In this document: piece after piece, positions 20,862 to 28,613 of the stretch | How positions within the stretch are numbered: position 1 is the stretch's first letter | Layout: each line of letters opens with the position of its first letter | Assembly (NCBI GenBank): GCA_964030785.1 | Contig: OZ034968.1 | Span: 41,769,686 to 41,833,685 of the forward strand | Length of the DNA stretch: 64,000 nucleotides | From: Siderastrea siderea | Lineage: Eukaryota > Cnidaria > Anthozoa > Scleractinia > Rhizangiidae | Direction: 5' to 3' | The notes under the pieces: generated by a model | What the model saw: only the letters and a program-made list of their open reading frames with translations | Database searches by the model: none | Told to the model about the DNA's origin: nothing | Translations under genes and position numbers: made by a program

Positions 20862-21233
20862 ATGAGTTTTTACATCACCCTTATCAGTGATCAAGCACAA
20901 GGCACGGGACAAAAATTTACGGCGCGACTTCCTCGTTCCTATTATTTGGTAGAAGATGATTGGGAAGCAGCCCTAGTTCATATCTCCCACCCGGGGTTTA
21001 ATCGACAATGGGGAGATCAAACCAAACAGAATTGGACGCAAGAAGATAGTCAAAAACATTGGATGAAAACAGGTGTGAGATACATCCCAAAACGTGCGGA
21101 GGGAACGGCTCCGATTCAAGTGACGAAACAAATCCATTTACCGCCCGGGTATTACCACAATTTGAAAGAAGCCTGGATTGCCATTGCGTACGAAATGGAA
21201 AAACAACACATGAGCAGCGGGGGTGGTCCTTGA
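20862..21233 (+). CDS. Truncated paralogue of the 'SFYVTL' family, 123 aa
   Basis: Begins MSFYITLISDQAQGTGQKF, followed by ARLP...DDWEAALVHIS. This is the same N-terminal pattern as the two approximately 345-residue proteins at 33451-34500 and 34515-35552 (SFYVTL, RLPQP, GWQVGLSAISLP). It is therefore a third, shortened copy of that family. A TATAAAA box lies 32 bp upstream and the ATG follows very closely. Its 3' end (GGGGGTGGTCCTTGACTC) coincides with sequence that in the right TIR lies next to the outer repeat, which suggests that the gene was inserted into, or lost from, the TIR. Function unknown. The full-length members are candidate virion proteins. Confidence 0.6.
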   Translation: MSFYITLISDQAQGTGQKFTARLPRSYYLVEDDWEAALVHISHPGFNRQWGDQTKQNWTQEDSQKHWMKTGVRYIPKRAEGTAPIQVTKQIHLPPGYYHNLKEAWIAIAYEMEKQHMSSGGGP

Positions 21234-21501
21234 CTCAAAGAAAACACGCCATGTTGGAAAAATGTTTTAATGGCAGACATTTTTGAACAGCTCAACAAAT
21301 CATTTTAATGATAATCCATGGCATGCAGATGATGAGAGTTCCGCTCTTTGTCCAACAAACTGATGGATGCAAGCCAGGCAGTGGCACGGAGTCCAAAGTT
21401 CAATGTTATGGAACACGCGCCCTGGGAAAGAGTATAAGTCGATCAGAAAAGTAATAATTTGCGAACAAATAATTCTGACCTAAAGCATGACCTTTGTATT
21501 T

Positions 21502-22101
21502 TAAAACGAATGAAGCGTATCCGGTTGCCAAACAGAATTAGAAGAACATAGCTTTCCAATTGACAGTTATAAAACAGAATCAAATTTATTCACAGTAAAC
21601 AGATTGAATTTACGACAAAATGTGTCAAATGTGTGCAACACTGTGCAATAATCTGTAAACAAAACCAAAAGAGAATTTCTAGTAGTTTCGAAGCGAACAC
21701 GCGTCTCCAATTACAAAATACAAAGCGACAAATAAAATAACAGCAATCAAAACAAATGAAAAATGCCGATCAACGATTAAATGAATTTGCCTAGCGAACT
21801 TAAAACGAATGAAGCGTATCCGGTCGCCAAACAGAATTAGAAGAACATAGCTTTCCAATTGACAGTTGTAAAACAGAATTAAATTTATTCACAGTAAACA
21901 GATTGAATTTACGACAAAATGTGTCAAATGTGTGCAACACTGTGAAATAATCTGTAAACAAAACCAAAAGAGAATTTCTAGTAGTTTCGAAGCGAACACG
22001 CGTCTCCAATTACAAAATACAAAGCGACAAATAAAATAACAGCAATCAAAACAAACGAAAAATGCCGATAAACTATTAAATGAATTTGCCTAGCGAACTT
22101 A
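21502..22101. repeat. 299-bp tandem duplication
   Basis: The unit beginning TAAAACGAATGAAGCGTATC occurs at 21502 and again at 21801, ending ATGAATTTGCCTAGCGAACT. The two copies differ at only a few positions (for example GGTTGCC versus GGTCGCC), so the duplication is recent. Confidence 0.8.
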
Positions 22102-22548
22102 AAGTGAAAGCACAAATAGATAAACTAGATTTGCTTGAATCACGAAACAGAATTATAACTCTAAGTTTATACTAAAATGATACGCTTAATAAAACTATAC
22201 AGTAATTAACGAGGTCAAGTACCTAAGTTAATAACAGTAAACAAGATTAATTCTGAAGAATTTATAGGCGGCCGATGGTAACCGGTAGATATGGAGTTCC
22301 GCTTTTAGGCTTGGCTAAATCTATATATTTTTTTAGGTGACAGTAAGAAAAAATGATGCTTACTTTGCGTGGAGGTTTGCTTGTTGTTGTCAACAAGCCG
22401 CTCGCTTTCTTCTCGGCGAAAATACGAGTTGTCATCTCGTTTGTCTCACCGCGTTACAGTCAGCACATCGTTGGACTGTGGAAAAAAGAAATACAGAGAG
22501 TGAGTAAAAATAAATCAAATAGTCTTTCGGGTAGAAAAGGATTTTTTC

Positions 22549-23095
22549 ACAACAACGCGGGGAATGGGAAAACATTGCGAGCTAAACAGAACCGCTTCGG
22601 TTTTCCAACTTTTTCGAGGCGACAAACAAATATTTTTAGCCGGCAGCAAAACACAACACTTACCTCGTGTTAAGCTTTCGCTGTTTTCAAAACATCCATT
22701 CCGCGGCTTTTACAGATAAAAATCTCCCACTTTTTTCGCCGAAATCTTAGCTGTCATCGTTTTGTTTGTAAAGCCGAGGGCTTCTGGGGTAAAGCGATGA
22801 ATAAATCTGTGAAAAAACTGTCGTAAATCTCCCTGACCTTCCTCCATCTTGAAAAAAGTGAGAACTTGGGGTAATTTTGCTGCTTATATAGCTAAACGGT
22901 ATGACCTTATTTGGTTAGGATTGGTTGTGATTGGTCAGTCCCAGTCGGGCCATGGTCAAGGTCCAAGGCCATGGTCAAAGTATCAGCCGATCAGAAGCAG
23001 AGTTTCACAACAACGCGGGGAATGGGAAAACATTGCGAGCTAAACAGAACCGCTTCGGTTTTCAAATTTTTTTCGAGGCGACAAAAAAAAAAAAT
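22549..23095. repeat. About 90-bp direct repeats 460 bp apart
   Basis: CACAACAACGCGGGGAATGG...CGAGCTAAACAGAACCGCTTCGG occurs at about 22549-22640 and about 23009-23095. The similarity continues into TTTTTCGAGGCGACAAA. No coding content is evident. Confidence 0.7.
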
Positions 23096-23564
23096 TTGTT
23101 TCATTTCAAAAAACAAAACTAGTAAACGAGTATTATAAGACACAGTGTTTTTTAATCGAAAAGTTCGTCGTTGTGGGAAAAACAGGCTAATTGACATTCA
23201 AACAGCGAATGGACAGCTGGCTCCTTTCAAACAAAGCAGAACGATCATCACTCTTCAACTCTCCAGAAAAAGTCAACGGACATGACGTGGTTGTTTTTTT
23301 TTTTTAAACAGAAAGCGAATCATTAATTAAATCCTGGAGCACGTGGGACCTAGCCCGGTTAGCTCCAGAACAGGCTAACTACTTAGATTGGTTTGTTGAA
23401 AGAGATGAGGAATAAAAAAGGCTTACCGCTATCCCGTTTACTTGGCATTCTTGCTTGTTTGCTTGCTTGCTTGCTTGCTTGCTTGACTGCTTGCTGGCTT
23501 GGGAGTGAAAAAACGGGGAGTGGAGGCGGTTTTTTTATAGAGATCCTCGCAAAGTATTGTGGGT

Positions 23565-23677
23565 CAACTAGGGTGGGGGGACCCCCCTCCCCCCTCCCTA
23601 GATAGGCCATGATGCATTGCGAGGAATGATCCCAGAGACTATAAAACAGATCGCACCTCGAGGTAAGTCATCCCAAG
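23565..23677 (+). promoter_or_regulatory. Promoter module P1
   Basis: Contains GGGTGGGGGGACCCCCCTCC, the phrase GAATGATCCCAGAGACTATAAAA with a TATA box at 23641-23647, and the start AAGATGGCC at 23678. It is highly similar to module P2 at 24930-25060. The GGGGGGACCCCCC palindrome also recurs inverted in P3 near 39790. Confidence 0.65.
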
Positions 23678-23764
23678 ATGGCCTCTTGTCAAGACGACTT
23701 ACTCCAAGAGTTTGAAGAATTTGAAGCGGATCTCCCATTTTATTGGGAGTCAAGGCTACTGTGA
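23678..23764 (+). CDS. 28-codon truncated copy of the acidic protein at 25061
   Basis: A mini-ORF starting MASCQDDLLQEFEEFEADL. It is related to the start of the 152-residue acidic ORF at 25061 (MASSPEKLLEVFEDFEQDL) and sits behind the same promoter module. It ends after 28 codons, where the inverted copy of the right arm begins (about 23745). It is best read as a gene broken by that rearrangement, though it would still be transcribed. Confidence 0.5.
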   Translation: MASCQDDLLQEFEEFEADLPFYWESRLL

Positions 23765-24165
23765 GTCAAGAGACATTTATTTATGACCATAGTGCAAACT
23801 CAGGGTTGTGAACTTTTTTAATTAAAAAAGAGTTGATGTTACAAATGGTTGTCCATCTCTTACCACGCGGGTGGGGCGCTCCTATTTACAATGGAAAAAA
23901 AAAACTAAAAATTGAAAAATAAAAACTAAAAAGGGCTATGTACAATTGGAAAAAACTAAAAACTAAAAAATATGTACAATTGGAAAAAATAAAAAGTAAA
24001 AATGGCTAATGTACAATTACAAATGAAAGTCTTCCAGTTCCATACGTAATTGATCAATGTTCTCGGGGAGACAGAACGTGCGATTGAATAAGGCTTGAAT
24101 TTCGGCTCGGGTTTTCTCGTCCACATCACGGGATCCCACGATAGCGCTGCTTTGATGAAGGTTTG
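23745..24165 (-). repeat. Inverted copy of the right arm (38686-39110)
   Basis: On the minus strand, this stretch repeats the end of the SLOG gene (CATCAAAGCAG...GTGGGATCCCG) and its 3' region: several AATTGTACATAG-like motifs, GCGCCCCACCCGCGTGG, TAACATCAACTC, and AAATAAATGTCTCTTGACTC. The copy is diverged but clear over about 420 bp. Its inner edge falls inside the polymerase-domain ORF at 24126-24839, marking the breakpoint at which polymerase sequence was replaced. Confidence 0.8.
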
Positions 24166-24839
24166 GTTCCCTGAGGCGCATGATGGACTTGAGTAATGGA
24201 CAATTGAAAGGAATCGTCCATTTCAAATTGTTCGTTGCTGTTCAAGGCTTGTGCTAAACGGTGGAACAAGGCCTCCACACGGTCCCCGCCTTGCCGCCAT
24301 TCTCCTGCTCGCAATCCCCAGCCCTGGAAGTTGTTGTGCAGGCGGTTTGAACCGATGGTGAAGTAGAGGCGATCTTGATCGTGGAGCTCAGGCGTTGTGG
24401 TGGTCAACACTTGATTCACCGCTCGACGTAACCCCTCTTCTAGGGCTTGAGTCAAGTTCTGATTGGGAATGAAATTCCCCCTTTGGCGTAACTGGGTATT
24501 GAAATGACGTTCGCGCACTCCCAGACGGTTGCTCAAACGGTCGACATAGGGTTGGAGTTCAAAGTCAAACGTTCCCTCATCCAAACCTCCTGCTCCACTT
24601 TGTTGAAGGAGATTGGTTTGAAAGGCATGTTGCCGTTCGAAACGATCCAAGGCCTCTTGACAGATGTCGTCACTGTCCGCCATCTCTTCGGTGGGTAACA
24701 AAGGTTCATCAGGGGAATTCGCTGCCGTCTCTTCTTCTCTCTCAGAGTCCGAGGTGTTCAGGCCTAGTAACGTCAAGGTCTCTTGAGTGGTCAGGCCACT
24801 GGGGCCTGGTTCCTCCTCCTCCTCTTGGTGAGAGGACAT
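24126..24839 (-). pseudogene. Presumed N-terminal domain of Polinton DNA polymerase B, truncated
   Basis: 237 codons starting at ATG 24839. An acidic, low-complexity leader (about 1-60) is followed by a folded region with FTIGSNRLHNNFQGW, VEALFHRLAQALNSNEQFEMDD and FQLSITQVHHAP. I associate this kind of domain with the region in front of the PolB catalytic part in Polinton-type polymerases; this is from memory and unverified. The frame is cut at about codon 223, where the inverted right-arm copy begins, and the last 15 or so residues are read from that foreign sequence. No exonuclease or polymerase motif follows. A TATAAAA box (24874-24880, minus strand) lies upstream. It may still be expressed as a short protein. 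Confidence 0.55.
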
Positions 24840-24859
24840 GATCAGATGAACCAGCTGGA

Positions 24860-25060
24860 GGTCAGTGCTCGTTTTTTATAGAGAAACAAAGGGTCACGTG
24901 AAAGGGTAAGGAACCAATGAGAGAAAGGACCCATGATACTTTGGGAGGGGAAGGGGTGGGGGGACCCCCCTCCCCCCTCCCTAGATGACCCACTATGCAA
25001 TGCGGGGAATGATCCCAGAGACTATAAAACAGATCGAACCTCAAGGTGAGTCATCTCAAG
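24860..25060. promoter_or_regulatory. Bidirectional promoter module P2
   Basis: Lies between divergent ORFs (24839 minus, 25061 plus). It has TATAAAA boxes facing both ways (24874-24880 minus, 25023-25029 plus), an inverted CCAAT (CCAATGAG), CACGTG, and the GTGGGGGGACCCCCC palindrome at about 24956-24970. The same set in reverse order forms P3 near 39690-39921, and the plus half recurs as P1. Confidence 0.7.
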
Positions 25061-25519
25061 ATGGCCTCTAGTCCTGAGAAGCTGCTCGAAGTATTCGAAG
25101 ACTTTGAACAAGATTTAGAAGTGGAAGACATCTTGAAGAAAGTGAAGGAGGAGTGTGTGCTCGACGACGAAGACATTCGGGAGTTTGGAGAAAAGTTAAA
25201 GGAGAGAGAAAGACAGAAACAGGCATCCCATACCAACGTATCGCCCAGGGAGTCCTTTGTTCAGCTCCTTAATGAGGACTCTCGTACACTGCTTGATTTG
25301 GATTCGGGGGCCATGCAAGTCGCGGAACCCCCTGACTTGGACGACCTTTCCTTTTTGCAGAACATATCGCCTGACGAGTGGGCCGAGGTGCTGAAGGATG
25401 TCGAGGATTCTTCTTCCCTTGATTTGGAACCATTGCTGCCCCCTGATGGCATTGTTGATTTGTTCGAGGACATGTCGCCCGACGAGGGCGTCGATTTCAT
25501 GTATGATTTAGTGACTTAG
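25061..25519 (+). CDS. Acidic protein, 152 aa
   Basis: Starts at ATG 25061 (AAGATGGCC), 38 bp after a TATA box. The protein is very acidic and has repeated modules: ISPDEWAEVLKDVED and MSPDEGVDFMYDL near the end, LEVFEDFEQDLEVEDIL near the start, and a basic helix, EKLKERERQKQ, in the middle. Clusters of acidic residues spaced by bulky hydrophobics (DDLSFL, DLFEDM) resemble transcriptional activation domains. A regulatory role is suggested by this composition and by the position at a bidirectional promoter. No domain is recognised. A truncated duplicate lies at 23678. Confidence 0.6.
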   Translation: MASSPEKLLEVFEDFEQDLEVEDILKKVKEECVLDDEDIREFGEKLKERERQKQASHTNVSPRESFVQLLNEDSRTLLDLDSGAMQVAEPPDLDDLSFLQNISPDEWAEVLKDVEDSSSLDLEPLLPPDGIVDLFEDMSPDEGVDFMYDLVT

Positions 25520-25529
25520 ACTCTGAACA

Positions 25530-25950
25530 TTCGTCTCAGTATTTGGTAGAACATTGAATCGTCTCAGTATTTTGGCAGAACTTTTTTGAAATCGTATGAC
25601 TATTTGGCAGAACATCTCTTAGTATTTTGGCAGAACATTGTGGCAGAACTTTTTTGAAATCGTATGACTATTTGGTAGAACATCGTATTAGTATTTGGCA
25701 GAACTTTTTTGAAATCGTAGGACTATTTGGCAGAACATCTCTTAGTATTTGGCAGAACATTTTAGCAAGGGTACGTAACCCTGGATTCTTTTGGATGTTA
25801 GCGTAGTCCAAGCTGATGCCCTCATGCTTGTAGTAGTTTTCAATGTAGGCCTGTCTTTGTTCTTCTGTGTCTAGTCCGGCGGGTCACCCACTAGCTTCTT
25901 GTTTGATTTGGGGTAGAACATTGTATCATTGTGGTAGAACTAAAAATGAG
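25530..25950. repeat. Tandem array of TATTTGGCAGAACA
   Basis: A motif of about 14 bp, TATTTGGCAGAACA, with variants (TTGGTAGAACA, GTGGCAGAACT), recurs about a dozen times between 25540 and 25768 and again at 25911-25940. A longer unit including TTTTTTGAAATCGTATGACT is embedded in it. TTGGCA is an NFI half-site. A polymerase relic is sandwiched inside the array (25768-25914). Confidence 0.75.
25768..25914 (-). pseudogene. Relic of the PolB catalytic domain
   Basis: A minus-strand frame of about 49 codons reads PQIKQEASG, a TGA stop, then AYIENYYKHEGISLDYAN and IQKNPGLRTLAK. This matches the spacing and character of the family-B polymerase segment between motifs A and B as found in Polinton polymerases. 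It is flanked on both sides by the GGCAGAACAT array and holds an internal stop (25885-25887). On the minus strand it lies 5' of the N-terminal remnant at 24126-24839, so the gene was rearranged as well as deleted. Confidence 0.7.
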
Positions 25951-26009
25951 ACAGTGATTGACATTTTCATTTTTTATTGACACAACATGTAACTGTGTTA
26001 ATTAAATGT

Positions 26010-26357
26010 TTACAATTTCAAACGTTTCTTGGCTTGCATGATTTTCTTGACCACCCGTTCCGTCTTGTTTTTCTTGCCGGGTAATCGATCAATGGCTTGG
26101 ATCATCTTGGTATCGGCTTTCCATTTATCTTGCAAATTCTTGGCACGACTGTAATCAATGTCGTGTTGCTTAGCAATCTGGTCCAAGCGATTGATGCCGG
26201 GATCCCCCCGTTTCAGACGTTTAGCCAAATGGATGCCAGGGCCCATGTACTGATAACCGGGCCAATGAAATTCCTTCCCCGTTTTCGCAATCCATTTTTG
26301 GACATCCAAGGCCCCTCCTCGTTGGGGGCGTCCCCTTCTCCTCCTCTGGGTGGGCAT
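26010..26357 (-). CDS. PLA2-domain virion protein, 115 aa
   Basis: A small basic protein with a phospholipase A2-like domain of the viral capsid type. The N-terminus is arginine-rich with QRGG (residues 12-15). It then has the calcium-loop motif YMGPG (37-41), followed by GINRLDQIAKQHDIDY with the catalytic HD pair at 65-66 and Y69. The C-terminus is lysine-rich. In parvovirus capsids such a domain breaches endosomal membranes, and similar ORFs are found in Polinton-like elements. All key residues are present. It is the last gene of the minus-strand array. Its ATG is 5 bp after the stop of the preceding ORF. Confidence 0.8.
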   Translation of the reverse strand: MPTQRRRRGRPQRGGALDVQKWIAKTGKEFHWPGYQYMGPGIHLAKRLKRGDPGINRLDQIAKQHDIDYSRAKNLQDKWKADTKMIQAIDRLPGKKNKTERVVKKIMQAKKRLKL

Positions 26358-26362
26358 CTTTT

Positions 26363-27004
26363 TTAGTCACTGTCGTCGTAATCCAATCGACGTCGTAACT
26401 TTTTACCTTGGGCCCAATCTTCCCAACCGGGTAAAGGTTTCAATCGTTCCACTTCACGAGCGGGTGCTTTGCCTTTGCGACTCTCGGCTAACTTTTTTTC
26501 CAAAGCCTTGCGTTGTTCTCGAATGACTTCTAAACGTGACCGGCTATCCCCTCGACTGGTGGATGGGCTCCCTTTCTTGACAATCTTACTGGTAGTGGCT
26601 GCTGCTCCTTTGCCTTTCTTGGTTGCAGGGGTAATGGGAGGTTTGGGCGTCGACGGGCTGCCTTTTATCATGCGCTTCAACCATTGTTCCACAGGTCCCG
26701 TCACCAAATCCCCGGCTTCTTCTTCTTCTTCACCTGGTGGACCACCCGGGGCACCCGGGGCACCAACCCCCACCCCGCCAGGAAATTGACGAATGCGTTT
26801 GGTTAACTTGATTAATTCTTGACTCAACGGTTTGGTTTGAGCATTGACCAAGGCTGGAGGTAATTCGGGATTGGCTAACAAGACATGTTTTTTAGCGGCC
26901 AGCGTTGCGGCTTTGTTCAACAAGGCATTTTCGGTGAGTTCTCCTTTGTAATATTGAATGAGTTGTTCCAAGTCCTTGTGGGGAATCATGTACACCTCGT
27001 CCAT
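26363..27004 (-). CDS. Hypothetical core-like protein, 213 aa
   Basis: An N-terminal helical part (MIPHKDLEQLIQYYKGEL to about residue 75) leads to a Gly/Pro linker (about 76-92), an EEEEE tract, a second short helix (EQWLKRMIKG), a long Lys/Ser/Thr-rich linker, and a charged helical C-terminus ending in an acidic DYDDSD. The overall composition is that of a structural or DNA-associated virion protein. The domain is not recognised by name. The ATG overlaps the 3' end of the preceding ORF by 19 bp. Its stop is 5 bp before the PLA2 ORF. Confidence 0.6.
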   Translation of the reverse strand: MDEVYMIPHKDLEQLIQYYKGELTENALLNKAATLAAKKHVLLANPELPPALVNAQTKPLSQELIKLTKRIRQFPGGVGVGAPGAPGGPPGEEEEEAGDLVTGPVEQWLKRMIKGSPSTPKPPITPATKKGKGAAATTSKIVKKGSPSTSRGDSRSRLEVIREQRKALEKKLAESRKGKAPAREVERLKPLPGWEDWAQGKKLRRRLDYDDSD

Positions 27005-27216
27005 GTTCGTTGACTACAGTCGGGGCAAAGTTCCCCGTCTTCCTGGTCACGGCAACTCTTACAAAGACGGGCCCTCAAGATGTGTTGGTACTCTCGATAC
27101 AACAGGTGATATTTATGCTTCCAATAATGACACTCGTCTTTCCACTGGTCGGTGGCCCGATTGGCCTCTTGTAATAGAGTCATCCAGGTAGGGGGCGTTA
27201 ACGAAGACATTGACAT
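26986..27216 (-). CDS. Small zinc-ribbon-like protein, 76 aa
   Basis: The start is taken at ATG 27216 (a second ATG at 27210 is possible). The longer open frame begins at a GTG and is less likely. An N-terminal helix (WMTLLQEANRATDQW) is followed by an aromatic stretch and a C-terminal LCKSCRDQEDGELCPDCSQ, two CxxC pairs that can bind one zinc ion. Its start overlaps the end of the preceding ORF. Role unknown. Confidence 0.55.
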   Translation of the reverse strand: MSMSSLTPPTWMTLLQEANRATDQWKDECHYWKHKYHLLYREYQHILRARLCKSCRDQEDGELCPDCSQRTWTRCT

Positions 27217-27515
27217 AGCACCTCGTGAAGTCCTTGAAACAACCCTTGTCCTTTTTGTCGGACTAACCACTGACGACGTTTTTTGACGGAATGTCGACGT
27301 CTTCCCAAATCACGTAGCACCTTTTTATAGGGTTGAAGTTTAGCCAGCATGGGTGGGGTCACAGGAATCTTGTTTTTTAAGAAGTTCAACACCAGTTCAC
27401 TCACAGCATTGATTTGATCGGCATTGGCATGTTGTAACAATTCTTGACGTTTGGAACCATTGGCTTCTTGTAACATGGACCGTAAAAACGGGAATTGACG
27501 TCGAAGACGTTGCAT
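27198..27515 (-). CDS. Small basic helical protein, 105 aa
   Basis: Helical and basic throughout: an N-terminal RLRRQFPFL, a middle with SELVLNFLKNKIPVTPPML, then RRRHSVKKRRQWLVRQKGQG near residue 90. I have the impression that this type of short protein (helix, 'LN-L---IP-', basic SVK-RR-L) is common beside capsid genes in Polinton/adintovirus-like elements, but I cannot name it. The KGQG site resembles the Gly-Gly protease sites in neighbouring proteins. Its ATG lies 3 bp after the preceding stop (TAAAGGATG). Confidence 0.6.
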   Translation of the reverse strand: MQRLRRQFPFLRSMLQEANGSKRQELLQHANADQINAVSELVLNFLKNKIPVTPPMLAKLQPYKKVLRDLGRRRHSVKKRRQWLVRQKGQGLFQGLHEVLCQCLR

Positions 27516-27518
27516 CCT

Positions 27519-27683
27519 TTATCGGTGACGACGACGATACCGTTGATTGGCTTTTTGAATCGTGCGTTTTATACGTTTATCCGTTTCCAAGGCCGCGGCT
27601 TTCCCCAATCCTACCATGGCGGGGACCAATAGATTTAAAAAACCGCCTCGTTGACGACGGCGTCGTCTTCTCCTCCTCACCAT
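27519..27683 (-). CDS. Arginine-rich mini core protein, 54 aa
   Basis: This short ORF starts MVRRRRRRRRQRGGFL and continues with a hydrophobic stretch (LNLLVPAMVGLGKAAAL) and a basic tail ending RRRHR. The architecture is Arg-run, then QRGG, then hydrophobic, and it is shared with the ORFs at 33141 and 28006. It resembles precursor core peptides that a viral cysteine protease cuts after Gly-Gly. Its ATG overlaps the stop of the preceding ORF (ATGGTGA), and its stop is followed 3 bp later by the next ATG. Confidence 0.65.
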   Translation of the reverse strand: MVRRRRRRRRQRGGFLNLLVPAMVGLGKAAALETDKRIKRTIQKANQRYRRRHR

Positions 27684-28006
27684 GGTCGACCCGTCAATAG
27701 ACGTTGAAGGGCTTTGTCTTGTTTGATGAGGTCTTGCGTCTCTTTATAGCCTTGACGGGTATTGCGTTTAAAATCTTGCCACCAACCCCCACCTCGTTGT
27801 CGTCGGACATGTTGTACATTATCGGTAATGCCTTTCAAGGCTTGACCGCCTAATTTGCCTAAAGCCAGTCCAAACCCAGGCGCGGGACCTGATAGAAACA
27901 TACTCATGCCATGGGCAATTTTATCCACCAAACGGGGTTTGCGACGCATTAAAGCCCCTCCTCGTTGTTTCCTTTTTCTGCGTCGTCGTCGTTGTTGGAC
28001 GGCCAT
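27677..28006 (-). CDS. Basic core-like protein with two RGG sites, 109 aa
   Basis: Starts MAVQQRRRRRKRKQRGGALM, followed by an amphipathic segment (MSMFLSGPAPGFGLALGKLGG) and a second QRGGGWW site near residue 70. The C-terminus is charged and helical. The two QRGG sites may be protease processing sites. Its 5' end overlaps the preceding two-TM ORF by 58 bp, and its stop overlaps the next start. Confidence 0.65.
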   Translation of the reverse strand: MAVQQRRRRRKRKQRGGALMRRKPRLVDKIAHGMSMFLSGPAPGFGLALGKLGGQALKGITDNVQHVRRQRGGGWWQDFKRNTRQGYKETQDLIKQDKALQRLLTGRPW

Positions 28007-28611
28007 GGTTCTAAGAGTGTGGGACTAGGAGGGAGTGGCTTTTTATGGATCCAATACTCTTTAGGTCTCAAGGGACGAGGACATCCATCTACATAGCATA
28101 GGCCTTCCAAGGGTTGGTACACAAAATGACCATGGTAATCTTGCACACATCGTTTGGGTAACGGAGGGGTGAAATCCACAATGGTATCATCCAAGGTTTG
28201 CATCTTGATTAAAAATCGTTCCAGATCCTCCAAGGGAATACCCCGCACATGGGTTTTCAATTCGGTCAAGGCTTTGGCATAGGTGGTAAACGCAAATCGA
28301 CTCATGGTCACTTTAAATCGGTATTGTTTAAAATCATTCCATCCTTTGACCACGGTGCCCACCGCCGCCAAACACGCTACCAACGTACTGTTTTCCAAAA
28401 GGGGACCCGCAATCATACCGGCGGCCATCAGGAGTAAGGCCAACCCATTGAACAAGGCATTGATACACCTGTAATGATTCAACATTTTTCGATAACACCA
28501 CCATTGTTGATGATAAAAAGCATACAAGGAATCCATGCGTTGTAATAATTCCGGGGGGAAGGGAAGACCATGTTGTTTGGATCCATTCAATAACGACACG
28601 ACGGTTTTCAT
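27949..28611 (-). CDS. Two-TM protein, SLATT-like, 220 aa
   Basis: The start is at ATG 28611, because the longer open frame begins with GTG. A cytosolic-type helix with aromatics (YAFYHQQWWCYRKMLNHYR) leads to two closely spaced membrane segments (about 50-71, INALFNGLALLLMAAGM; and about 75-90, TLVACLAAVGTVVKGW). A long helical region follows (FAFTTYAKALTELKTH ... RFLIKMQTLDDTIVDF), then a polar tail. This order (helix, helical hairpin in the membrane, long helices) is that of SLATT domains, two-TM effectors that partner SLOG or SMODS sensors in prokaryotes. A viral membrane protein unrelated to SLATT is equally possible. Its ATG is 2 bp after the preceding stop. Confidence 0.6.
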   Translation of the reverse strand: MKTVVSLLNGSKQHGLPFPPELLQRMDSLYAFYHQQWWCYRKMLNHYRCINALFNGLALLLMAAGMIAGPLLENSTLVACLAAVGTVVKGWNDFKQYRFKVTMSRFAFTTYAKALTELKTHVRGIPLEDLERFLIKMQTLDDTIVDFTPPLPKRCVQDYHGHFVYQPLEGLCYVDGCPRPLRPKEYWIHKKPLPPSPTLLEPWPSNNDDDAEKGNNEEGL

Positions 28612-28613
28612 CC

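Larger units (their letters stand above)
21234..23560. other. Non-coding left-arm insertion with host-like repeats
   Basis: No ORF with recognisable motifs. It contains a 299-bp tandem duplication, a 90-bp direct repeat, and a segment (22287-22318, ending TCCGCTTTTAGGCTTGGCTAA) that recurs outside the element at 53335-53365, so part of this stretch is a host repeat inserted into the Polinton. A (CTTG)n microsatellite lies at about 23451-23490. This is where other Polintons could carry replication genes. Confidence 0.55.

Noticed and set aside
26469..26789. Plus-strand ORF of 106 codons opposite the 213-aa protein
   Set aside because: Shadow of the minus-strand gene; proline/leucine-rich with no start context.
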